The notes under the pieces are model-generated. The model saw only the letters and a list, made by a program, of their open reading frames with translations, was not told the origin of the DNA and ran no database searches. 5,244 nt of DNA from Propionibacterium sp. (lineage in GTDB: Bacteria; Actinomycetota; Actinomycetes; Propionibacteriales; Propionibacteriaceae). The position numbers and the translations under genes are program-made. Shown here piece by piece: positions 1-5,244 of this stretch; position 1 is the first letter of the stretch, and every line of letters starts with the position of its first letter. The stretch lies in NCBI GenBank assembly GCA_012837465.1, contig DURG01000061.1, positions 1 through 5,244 on the forward strand. Direction: 5' to 3'.

Positions 1-6
1 GCTCAT
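1..6 (-). CDS. 5' end of a leftward gene, cut by the window edge
   Basis: Only the start codon and one further codon (Met-Ser) are inside the window, so no product can be named. The case for a gene is the ribosome-binding site. Read on the minus strand, AAGGAGG (bases 17-11) is followed by AACC and then ATG (6-4), close to a perfect Shine-Dalgarno sequence with a short 4-base gap. The gene would be divergent from tdh and share bases 7-196 as promoter region. A divergent regulator or transporter is a common arrangement beside catabolic genes, but nothing seen here identifies it. A weak -10-like hexamer (TAGACT, minus strand, 35-30) lies at a plausible distance, without a convincing -35. Confidence 0.45.
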
Positions 7-196
7 GGTTCCTCCTTGGTGTCCCAGCCAGTCTAGGCTTGCCGGCTTCCTCCTCGCGGTTCTTCGGCGGGTTACGTCCCGGCCCTTGCCAGCGCCAGAC
101 CCTGGCGCGGACGAGCCAGCCGTGACCTTGCTCATTTGGAGCGTCCATGAGGCCCGCCTCCCGCGAGAGGTCGGTGCGCGTGCCACGATGGGAACC
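7..196. promoter_or_regulatory. divergent intergenic region upstream of tdh
   Basis: This 190-base stretch separates the leftward gene start at the window edge from the tdh start. The reading frame of tdh stays open through it back to base 5, but the translated extension has no counterpart in the threonine dehydrogenase family, so I treat it as non-coding. Two palindromic candidates for operator sites are visible: a perfect 7-bp inverted repeat at 92-108, listed separately, and a weaker one at 131-151. The second has TGGA/TCCA arms three bases apart (137-147), bordered by CTCAT at 131-135 and ATGAG at 147-151. No clear sigma-70 type promoter for tdh was found. Confidence 0.4.
92..108. repeat. 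perfect 7-bp inverted repeat with 3-base loop
   Basis: GCGCCAG at 92-98 and CTGGCGC at 102-108 are exact reverse complements around ACC. It lies midway between the divergent starts, 88 bases upstream of the tdh start, which suits an operator. It could equally be a short hairpin in an mRNA leader. No T-run follows on either strand, so an intrinsic terminator is unlikely. Confidence 0.5.
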
Positions 197-1225
197 ATGC
201 GTGCCCTAGTCAAGACCACGCCCGGCCCTGGGCTCGACCTCATCGACGTCCCGATGCCAGAGCCCGGGCCCAACGAGGTACTCATCAAGATCCGCAGCAC
301 CGGCATCTGCGGCACCGACGTGCACATCGACCGCTGGGACGGCTGGGCGCGGAAGAACGTCAAATGCCCCCGCATCGTGGGCCACGAGTTCTGCGGCGAC
401 ATCGTGGAGGTGGGCTCGCATGTCACCACCGTCGACGTGGGGCAGTTCGTCTCCGGCGAGGGGCACTACGTGTGCGGCCGCTGCCGCGCGTGCCTGGCCG
501 GCAAGCGGCACCTGTGCCGCAACTTCCAGGGCATCGGCTACCACGTCGACGGCGTGTTCGCCGAGTACTTCACCATGCCGGCGCGCAACGTGTGGGTCCA
601 CCCCGAGGGCATGGATCCGGACGTGGCGGCCATCTTCGACCCGTTCGGCAATGCGGTGCACGCCGCGCTCCAGTTCCCGGCGTTGGCCGAGGACGTGCTG
701 GTGACCGGTGCCGGGCCCATCGGCATCATGGCCGCGCTCGTGGCCCAGTTCCAGGGCGCGCGCAACGTGGTGATCACGGACCTGTCCGACGAACGGCTGG
801 AACTGGCCCGCTCGCTCGGCCTGTCGTCGACCGTCAACACCGACACCGAGAAGCTCGAGGACGTCTATGCGCGCTTCGGCATGGTGGAGGGCTTCGACAT
901 CGGGCTGGAGATGTCCGGCTCGGGGGCCGCCCTGCGCTCCATGATCGACCACATGACCCACGGTGGGCGCATCGCGCTGCTGGGGACGCCGACGCGTGAA
1001 CTCACCGTCGACTTCGCCACGATCATCTTCAACATGCTCACCATCCAGGGCGTGACCGGGCGCGAGATCTTCGAGACCTGGTACGCCATGAATGCGCTGA
1101 TCCGCTCCGGGCTGGACATCAGCGGGGTCATCACGCACCGCTTCCCCGCGGAATCGTTCGCCGAGGCCTTCGAAGTCGCCTCAGATGGCAAATCCGGCAA
1201 GGTGATCATGACCTGGGACCAGTAG
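197..1225 (+). CDS. tdh: L-threonine 3-dehydrogenase
   Basis: Zinc-dependent, cytosolic medium-chain dehydrogenase that oxidises L-threonine with NAD+ to 2-amino-3-ketobutyrate, the substrate of the kbl product encoded next. The 342-residue protein matches the E. coli enzyme (341) throughout. Catalytic zinc ligands Cys38, His63 and Glu64 are present (ICGTDVH, VGHE), as are the four structural zinc cysteines 93, 96, 99 and 107. The Rossmann motif GAGPIG is at 171-176, preceded by the diagnostic DPFGNAVH (148-155). The C-terminus ends GKVIMTWD, as in the family. I chose the ATG at 197 because MRALVK aligns with the E. coli start MKALSK. An in-frame ATG at 188 would add three residues. The reading frame is open back to base 5, but that extension has no family support. 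No strong ribosome-binding site is visible; GATGGGA (187-193) is the best candidate. kbl follows after 121 bases on the same strand. Confidence 0.96.
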   Translation: MRALVKTTPGPGLDLIDVPMPEPGPNEVLIKIRSTGICGTDVHIDRWDGWARKNVKCPRIVGHEFCGDIVEVGSHVTTVDVGQFVSGEGHYVCGRCRACLAGKRHLCRNFQGIGYHVDGVFAEYFTMPARNVWVHPEGMDPDVAAIFDPFGNAVHAALQFPALAEDVLVTGAGPIGIMAALVAQFQGARNVVITDLSDERLELARSLGLSSTVNTDTEKLEDVYARFGMVEGFDIGLEMSGSGAALRSMIDHMTHGGRIALLGTPTRELTVDFATIIFNMLTIQGVTGREIFETWYAMNALIRSGLDISGVITHRFPAESFAEAFEVASDGKSGKVIMTWDQ

Positions 1226-1242
1226 GTCGCCGTCGCACGCCG

Positions 1243-1320
1243 TGAGCAATTGGATGGAGTCACGGCGCGACACGCCGAGAAAAACCACAGCTTCGGCCCA
1301 TGACCCCATCCAATTGCTCA
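1243..1320. repeat. long inverted repeat between tdh and kbl
   Basis: TGAGCAATTGGATGG (1243-1257) is repeated exactly as its reverse complement at 1306-1320. Pairing continues inward past one mismatch with GTCA/TGAC (1259-1262 with 1301-1304) and then GG/CC (1264-1265 with 1298-1299), giving about 21 paired positions over 23. The 32-base interior holds a further small hairpin, CGGCG/CGCCG (1263-1267 with 1273-1277). The right arm ends 18 bases before the kbl ribosome-binding site. It has no T-run, so it is not a standard terminator. As RNA it would be a strong stem; as DNA it could be a wide-spaced operator or the remnant of a small palindromic insertion. Confidence 0.8.
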
Positions 1321-1337
1321 TCGACAACCCACCCATC

Positions 1338-1345
1338 AGGAGAGA
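1338..1345 (+). promoter_or_regulatory. kbl ribosome-binding site
   Basis: AGGAGAGA, ending one base before the ATG at 1347, with the AGGAG core six bases from the start codon. It decides the kbl start at 1347 rather than the in-frame GTG at 1242, which lies in the upstream inverted repeat and has no such signal. Confidence 0.85.
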
Positions 1346-1346
1346 C

Positions 1347-2531
<1,185 letters not shown>

Positions 2532-2622
2532 GGTCGCATCCGGCTCCAGCCTCGTCTGCACCGACGCGTTCCCTCGCCCGGCAGTTCCCCCGCCGCCGGG
2601 TCGCTTGGACCGCTGCGCACAC

Positions 2623-2745
2623 CGCGCCAACCTAAGTGGGAGGCGCCAACCAGATCCGAAGGTGCCAGCCTTGCTGGGAAAGCCACCAGCTTTGCACGAA
2701 GGTGCCAGCCCTACAGGGCTGGCACCTTCAGGTTTGGTTGGCGCC
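2623..2745 (-). repeat. left 123-bp composite palindromic repeat element
   Basis: Seven diverged copies of a roughly 10-base unit (consensus GGYTGGCRSC), described along the minus strand. First come two copies in reverse orientation: GGCGCCAACC (2745-2736) and GGTGCCAGCC (2726-2717). Five forward copies follow: GGCTGGCACC (from 2710), AGCTGGTGGC (2691), GGCTGGCACC (2670), GGTTGGCGCC (2651) and GGTTGGCGCG (2632). Steps are 19 between the reversed copies, then 19, 21, 19, 19 between forward ones. The outermost reversed unit is the exact complement of the forward unit at 2651-2642, so it can form an outer stem enclosing the central hairpin. The element lies between the convergent ends of kbl and the nuclease gene. 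Its partner, in opposite orientation, is at 3839-3961. I do not recognise the family. Confidence 0.8.
2698..2729. repeat. central perfect hairpin of the left repeat element
   Basis: GAAGGTGCCAGCCC (2698-2711) pairs perfectly with 2716-2729 around the tetraloop TACA, a 14-bp stem. It sits between convergent genes (kbl 167 bases to the left, nuclease-gene stop 68 bases to the right), so it may help stop transcription from both sides. The absence of a T-run makes a classical intrinsic terminator doubtful. Confidence 0.85.
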
Positions 2746-2796
2746 CACCAGCGGCACCGACGGCGAGGTGAGTTCGTAGGAACCGCCCAGCGCCGA

Positions 2797-3744
2797 CTAG
2801 GCGGATCGAGGCAGCGCGTTGCGGAGGCCGTCGCGGACCAGCGCGTTCAGCTTCGATCCATCGTTGGCCTCCAACCAACCCCAGCTGATGTACCACCAGC
2901 CGAGTTGCCGCAGTCTCTGCTCCCGTCGCTTCTCCCGCATGATCACGTGGCTGGGCTTCTCATTCGGTTTCAGGAGCGCGCCGTACTTCTGCTCACCATC
3001 CATCTCCCCGACGAGGCCCTGCTCCGGCCATCCGAAGTCGCAGCGGGCTACGAACTCCCCCTCCTCGTCGAAGACCTCGAACTGAAGCTCGGGTTCCGGC
3101 AGCCCATACCGCGCCATCTGGACGCGGGTCAGTGATTCACCGGGCGACTCCGCCCTCTCATCCGCGAAAGACAGCACCTGCCGCGCCTGCGCCACTCCGA
3201 ATAGGCGGGGGAACCTGGCCAATTCGGCCTGGAGTTCGGCGCGCGCGACCCCTCGGTGCATCGCGGCATCCGCCGTCGCGACTCCCCACTCGAAGGGCAG
3301 GAGCCGGGCTTGGTCACAGACGGTGCGCACGAGCGTGGTCACCTGGTGGCCCTCCACCTCGGTGACCTGATCCCCGGCCAACTTGGTGTTGCGGACCCGG
3401 AGGTTGGTCTCACCGTTGCCATGACCGGGAGTCCGCCGCAGCATCGTGGCCACGCCCAGGGTATTGCGGGGCACAGGCAATCCGTGAAGGATCGCTGCCG
3501 ACGTATGGCTGAAGACATTCGTGGGATCGACGACAGGCGCCGTGGCCGCGATCAGCCGACGGTGCAGCGCTTCCGGAGGCACGTCGTCGGGCATCCGATA
3601 GACGCCGCGCCGGAGGCGAACGAGTTCGCCTCCAGCCACTTTGGCTCGTACCTGTTCGTTGGTGAGGCCAAGGCGGCGGAGTTCACGGGCGGTCCACACT
3701 GGGGTTTCATCCATGAGCCCATTGGAAGGCGTCAGGCGGGCCAT
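2797..3744 (-). CDS. AbiEi-like winged-helix protein with PD-(D/E)XK (DUF559-like) nuclease domain
   Basis: Predicted 315-residue cytosolic protein of a family I associate mainly with actinobacteria; cellular role unknown. Residues about 15-60 resemble the AbiEi antitoxin N-terminal helix-turn-helix: TARELRRLGLTNEQVRAKVAGG, then LVRLRRGVYR (41-50). FSHTSAAILHGLPV (78-91) and TTLVRTVCDQA (136-146) are typical of the middle region. The C-terminal part looks like a PD-(D/E)XK nuclease: helix ESPGESLTR (199-207, Glu203), Asp236 in CDFGW, then Glu247, Asp249 and Lys253 in GEMDGEQKYG, and helix EKRREQRLRQLGW (271-283). No AbiEii-type nucleotidyltransferase toxin gene adjoins it, so a working type IV toxin-antitoxin pair is not supported. 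I prefer the ATG at 3744, with GGAAG ten bases upstream; the ATG at 3714 is a real alternative. The frame stays open to 3888, but that part translates the repeat hairpin and is excluded. The gene is flanked by inverted 123-bp elements. Confidence 0.82.
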   Translation of the reverse strand: MARLTPSNGLMDETPVWTARELRRLGLTNEQVRAKVAGGELVRLRRGVYRMPDDVPPEALHRRLIAATAPVVDPTNVFSHTSAAILHGLPVPRNTLGVATMLRRTPGHGNGETNLRVRNTKLAGDQVTEVEGHQVTTLVRTVCDQARLLPFEWGVATADAAMHRGVARAELQAELARFPRLFGVAQARQVLSFADERAESPGESLTRVQMARYGLPEPELQFEVFDEEGEFVARCDFGWPEQGLVGEMDGEQKYGALLKPNEKPSHVIMREKRREQRLRQLGWWYISWGWLEANDGSKLNALVRDGLRNALPRSA

Positions 3745-3763
3745 GCGACACCGTCTTCCGTCC

Positions 3764-3803
3764 CTGTGGACAACTCCTAGGAGACAGCGCCACTTATCCA
3801 CAG
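3764..3803. promoter_or_regulatory. inverted pair of DnaA-box-like sites upstream of the nuclease gene
   Basis: CTGTGGACAA (3764-3773) and TTATCCACAG (3794-3803) form an inverted repeat matching at 9 of 10 positions. On the minus strand the first reads TTGTCCACA, the usual high-GC actinobacterial DnaA-box form; the second is the classical TTATCCACA. A perfect 10-bp palindrome, CTCCTAGGAG (3774-3783), lies between them. The pair sits 20-60 bases upstream of the nuclease start codon, where a promoter or operator belongs. It could bind DnaA, the gene's own winged-helix domain, or another regulator; binding is not shown by sequence alone. Two boxes do not make a replication origin. Confidence 0.5.
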
Positions 3804-3838
3804 CCGAGGGGCCCTCCTCGACGGTGGAGCGACGCCAC

Positions 3839-3961
3839 ACGGCCAACCTCGGACGAAGCCGCCAGCCCTGTAGGGCTGGCGGCTTCACCGGAGGCTGGCG
3901 CCTTTTCCTGAGAGGCTGGCGGATTCGCTTTGGGTTGGCGCCCTCGCATTGGGTTGGCGCG
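3839..3961 (+). repeat. right 123-bp composite palindromic repeat element
   Basis: Counterpart of the left element in inverted orientation, read here on the plus strand. Two reversed units come first, one ending in GGCCAACC at 3848 and GCCGCCAGCC ending at 3867, a step of 19. Five forward units follow: GGCTGGCGGC (from 3874), GGCTGGCGCC (3893), GGCTGGCGGA (3914), GGTTGGCGCC (3933) and GGTTGGCGCG (3952). Steps are 19, 21, 19, 19, identical to the left element, as is the 7-base turn between reversed and forward parts. Unit order also matches, with GGCTGG in early units and GGTTGG in the last two. It lies between two leftward genes: downstream of the PPOX-family gene and upstream of the nuclease promoter. 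A transcript running out of the PPOX gene would cross it. Confidence 0.8.
3855..3886. repeat. central perfect hairpin of the right repeat element
   Basis: GAAGCCGCCAGCCC (3855-3868) pairs perfectly with 3873-3886 around TGTA. Compared in the same orientation with the hairpin at 2698-2729, the two differ only by GT versus CC on one arm and the matching AC versus GG on the other, so all differences preserve pairing. No T-run adjoins it on either strand. Confidence 0.85.
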
Positions 3962-3978
3962 CTACGCGGAAGCGGCGA

Positions 3979-4455
3979 CTACGCGTCGACGACGCCGTGC
4001 TCGCCGACGTCGGGGCGCTTGTTGCCGATGAGGCCACCCACCATGCCGACCACGGAGCCGACCGTGCCCGGGGTGTCCCAGTAGGCGATCGACTCGGCGG
4101 TCACCTTGATCAGGCGGACCTTCGGGTCCTCCGGCTCGAGGTCGCCCATCCACGCCTCGACGGCGGGGTTCCACAGCTCGCGGGCCCTCACCGCGTCCTG
4201 CACCAGCTCGGCGTTGCCGGTGACGGACAGGTAGTCGCCGTCGGCGAACGAGACGTTCACCCGGTCGTCAGCCTGAAGCTGGGTCACGACGTCGGAATCG
4301 GCCAGCGTGAAGAACCAGAACGTGGCGTCGTCGTCCGGCTGCATGACGCCCATCGGGCGGCTCACCGGGCGGCCGGCGTCGAGGCTGGCCAGCATCGCGA
4401 CGTGCTGCTTCTTGGTCAGTTTGAGTACGTCTTCGAGCGTCTTTTCCTTGTTCAT
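3979..4455 (-). CDS. pyridoxamine 5'-phosphate oxidase-like flavin/heme-type split-barrel protein (general stress protein 26-like)
   Basis: A 158-residue predicted soluble protein of the PPOX split-barrel superfamily, close in form to the general stress protein 26 group (COG3871-like). The sequence runs KKQHVAMLASLDAGRPVSRPM (15-35), ATFWFFTLADSDVVTQL (44-60), VNVSFADGDYLSVTG (66-80), then KVRLIKVTAESIAYWD (112-127), the usual order of barrel strands in this family. A glycine-rich stretch (129-145) and GEHGVVDA end it. Members bind FMN, F420 or related cofactors, and the true substrate is usually unknown; it is not the vitamin B6 biosynthetic oxidase PdxH. I chose the ATG at 4455 because the family begins a few residues before the first helix. 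GGAAG lies ten bases upstream, the same spacing as for the nuclease gene. The open frame continues to 4668, but this extension is antisense to thiM and its riboswitch. It is divergent from thiM. Confidence 0.85.
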   Translation of the reverse strand: MNKEKTLEDVLKLTKKQHVAMLASLDAGRPVSRPMGVMQPDDDATFWFFTLADSDVVTQLQADDRVNVSFADGDYLSVTGNAELVQDAVRARELWNPAVEAWMGDLEPEDPKVRLIKVTAESIAYWDTPGTVGSVVGMVGGLIGNKRPDVGEHGVVDA

Positions 4456-4526
4456 GGCATCCACACTTCCAGAAACGCTGTCACATCTGGCCACCCCTAG
4501 GGCTAGACAAAACGGCTGGTAGGGTC
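4456..4526. promoter_or_regulatory. short divergent promoter region between the PPOX-family gene and the thiM riboswitch
   Basis: Seventy-one bases must hold promoters for both directions. For thiM, a -10-like TAGACA (4504-4509) with GTCACA (4480-4485) 18 bases upstream would start transcription about ten bases before the riboswitch. TAGGGT (4520-4525) is a better TANNNT match but would start the RNA inside the first aptamer stem. For the leftward gene, TTGTCT (minus, 4511-4506) resembles a -35, with no good -10 behind it. A palindrome CCCTAGGG (4495-4502) sits in the middle. All hexamer assignments are tentative. Confidence 0.3.
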
Positions 4527-4611
4527 GGGTTTGAAGCCGGGGTGCCCCGCGTGGGGCTGAGAGCAAACCCGTAACACCTGATCTAGGTCGTGCTAGCGAA
4601 GGGAGCAACCC
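4527..4611 (+). ncRNA. TPP riboswitch (THI element) controlling thiM
   Basis: A thiamine pyrophosphate-sensing leader, recognised from its conserved blocks. These are CGGGGTGCC (4538-4546), P3 as CCCC/GGGG (4545-4548 with 4553-4556), CTGAGAG (4557-4563), ACCCG (4567-4571), ACCTGAT (4576-4582), the P4/P5 arm with CTAG/CTAG (4583-4586 with 4593-4596) and GCGAAGGGA (4596-4604). P2 is CGGG (4538-4541) with CCCG (4568-4571). P1 can form from GGGTT (4527-4531) with AACCC (4607-4611), plus GC/GC (4536-4537 with 4605-4606). The 3' block AAGGGAG is also the thiM Shine-Dalgarno sequence, and P1 ends at the base before the ATG. TPP binding should therefore hide the ribosome-binding site and lower translation, as known for E. 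coli thiM. The 5' boundary is approximate. Confidence 0.95.
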
Positions 4612-5244
4612 ATGACCCGTATTTCCGACATCCTCAGCGCCGTACGCAGCAGCACGCCACTCGTGCACTGCATGACCAACACCGTCGTGCCGGAGATCAC
4701 CGCCGACGTGCTACTCGCCGCCGGTGCTGCCCCCGCCATGATCGACCTCCCCGAGGAGGCGGAGGTCTTCGCCGGCATCGCCTCGGCCCTGCTCATCAAC
4801 GTCGGCAACCCGTCGTCGGAGCAGGTCGAGGGCATGCGCCTCGCCGCCCCCGCCGCGGCCAAGGCGGGCAAGCCGTGGGTGCTGGATCCGGTCGCCGTCG
4901 GCGGCCTGCCGGTGCGTACCGAACTCGCCCGCGACCTCCTCGCCCACCGCCCTGCAGCCATCCGCGCCAACGCTTCCGAGGTCCTCGGCCTGGCCGGCAC
5001 GTCCGCCGGCGGCCGCGGCGTCGACTCCACCGACGAGGTGGACGCCGCCCTCGAGACCGCCCGCAAGCTCAGCGCCGATACCGGCGCCGTCGTCGGCATC
5101 TCCGGCGCCACCGACGTGATCGTCTCCGCCGACCGCGTGACCCGCGTCACCGGCGGCGACCCCATGATGCAGCTGGTCATCGGCACCGGCTGCTCACTGG
5201 GCGCGGTCGTGGGCGCCTGCCTCGCCGTCGCGGAGGACCGCCAC
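4612..5244 (+). CDS. thiM: hydroxyethylthiazole kinase, 3' end beyond the window
   Basis: Thiamine salvage kinase that phosphorylates 4-methyl-5-(2-hydroxyethyl)thiazole with ATP, supplying the thiazole half of thiamine phosphate. The 211 codons present cover about four fifths of the usual 260-270 residues, with no stop before the window ends. Family landmarks are TPLVHCMTNTVV (15-26), GAAPAM (38-43), ALLINVGNPS (59-68), LDPVAVGG (91-98), AAIRANASEVLGLAG (115-129), GGRGVDSTD (133-141), VTGGDPMMQLV (179-189) and GTGCSLGAVV (191-200). The last carries the glycine-rich phosphate-binding loop and the conserved cysteine (194). The start is fixed by GGGAG six bases upstream and by the adjoining TPP riboswitch. 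Other thiamine genes such as thiD or thiE often follow thiM in an operon, but that lies outside the window. Confidence 0.96.
   Translation, partial: MTRISDILSAVRSSTPLVHCMTNTVVPEITADVLLAAGAAPAMIDLPEEAEVFAGIASALLINVGNPSSEQVEGMRLAAPAAAKAGKPWVLDPVAVGGLPVRTELARDLLAHRPAAIRANASEVLGLAGTSAGGRGVDSTDEVDAALETARKLSADTGAVVGISGATDVIVSADRVTRVTGGDPMMQLVIGTGCSLGAVVGACLAVAEDRH

Noticed and set aside
5..196. N-terminal extension of tdh giving a 406-residue protein
   Set aside because: The extra 64 residues have no counterpart in threonine dehydrogenases; the ATG at 197 aligns with the E. coli start, and the region contains the ribosome-binding site of a divergent gene.
1242..1346. GTG start at 1242 for a longer kbl
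   Set aside because: The extension translates the two arms of an inverted repeat and is not family-like; a strong ribosome-binding site points to 1347.
1226..1346. Glycine or other metabolite riboswitch before kbl
   Set aside because: I see no conserved aptamer core of a known class, only a simple long inverted repeat with a small internal hairpin.
2698..2729. Classical intrinsic terminator for kbl and the nuclease gene
   Set aside because: The stem is strong and well placed, but no T-run follows on either strand. The same hairpin type also occurs upstream of the nuclease promoter, so I list it as a repeat.
2623..2745. CRISPR array
   Set aside because: The units are only about 10 conserved bases stepped by 19-21, degenerate and partly inverted, with no uniform 30-40 base spacers and no cas genes.
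3764..3803. Chromosomal replication origin
   Set aside because: Only two DnaA-box-like sites, with no AT-rich unwinding region and no dnaA or dnaN nearby.
3745..3888. Longer start for the nuclease gene at 3888
   Set aside because: The added 48 residues would be encoded by the repeat hairpin and the DnaA-box-like control region; the family starts just before the helix-turn-helix.
3949..4500. 183-residue plus-strand open frame opposite the PPOX-family gene
   Set aside because: It lies fully antisense to a recognisable gene and shows no domain; its composition is that expected from the opposite strand.
4593..5186. 197-residue minus-strand open frame opposite thiM
   Set aside because: It is serine-, alanine- and arginine-rich shadow sequence over a clear thiM and its riboswitch.

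Overview
The window is high-GC DNA from an actinomycete-type bacterium. Codon third positions are mostly G or C. A perfect actinobacterial-style DnaA-box word (TTGTCCACA) is present, and the nuclease gene belongs to a family I associate mainly with actinobacteria. A Propionibacteriaceae relative is my guess from general impression only; no marker gene here settles the genus.

Layout, left to right. At the very left edge the first two codons of a leftward gene are visible behind a strong ribosome-binding site, so bases 7-196 are a divergent intergenic region with two small palindromes. Next comes a rightward threonine-degradation pair: tdh (threonine 3-dehydrogenase, 197-1225) and kbl (glycine C-acetyltransferase, 1347-2531). 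Together they turn threonine plus CoA and NAD+ into glycine and acetyl-CoA. The 121-base gap between them holds a long inverted repeat of unknown role. A single leftward gene (2797-3744) follows. It encodes an AbiEi-like winged-helix domain fused to a PD-(D/E)XK/DUF559-like nuclease domain, with no toxin partner in the window. Further right is a leftward PPOX-family (general stress protein 26-like) gene (3979-4455). Diverging from it is a TPP riboswitch (about 4527-4611) directly abutting thiM (hydroxyethylthiazole kinase, 4612 to beyond the right edge).

The most unusual part is the surroundings of the nuclease gene. It is flanked by two inverted 123-bp elements (2623-2745 and 3839-3961). Each is built from seven short units of the type GGYTGGCRSC with the same architecture: two units in one orientation, then five in the other, stepped 19, (7-nt turn), 19, 21, 19, 19. 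The sequences have diverged, but every change in the central 14-bp hairpin is compensated on the other arm. The nuclease promoter region also carries an inverted pair of DnaA-box-like sites around a perfect 10-bp palindrome. I do not recognise this repeat element; whether it is a REP-like family, an RNA or part of a mobile cassette cannot be decided from one window.

The metabolic genes look ordinary and intact apart from truncation at both window edges. The thiM leader is compact enough that the last conserved segment of the riboswitch is itself the ribosome-binding site.
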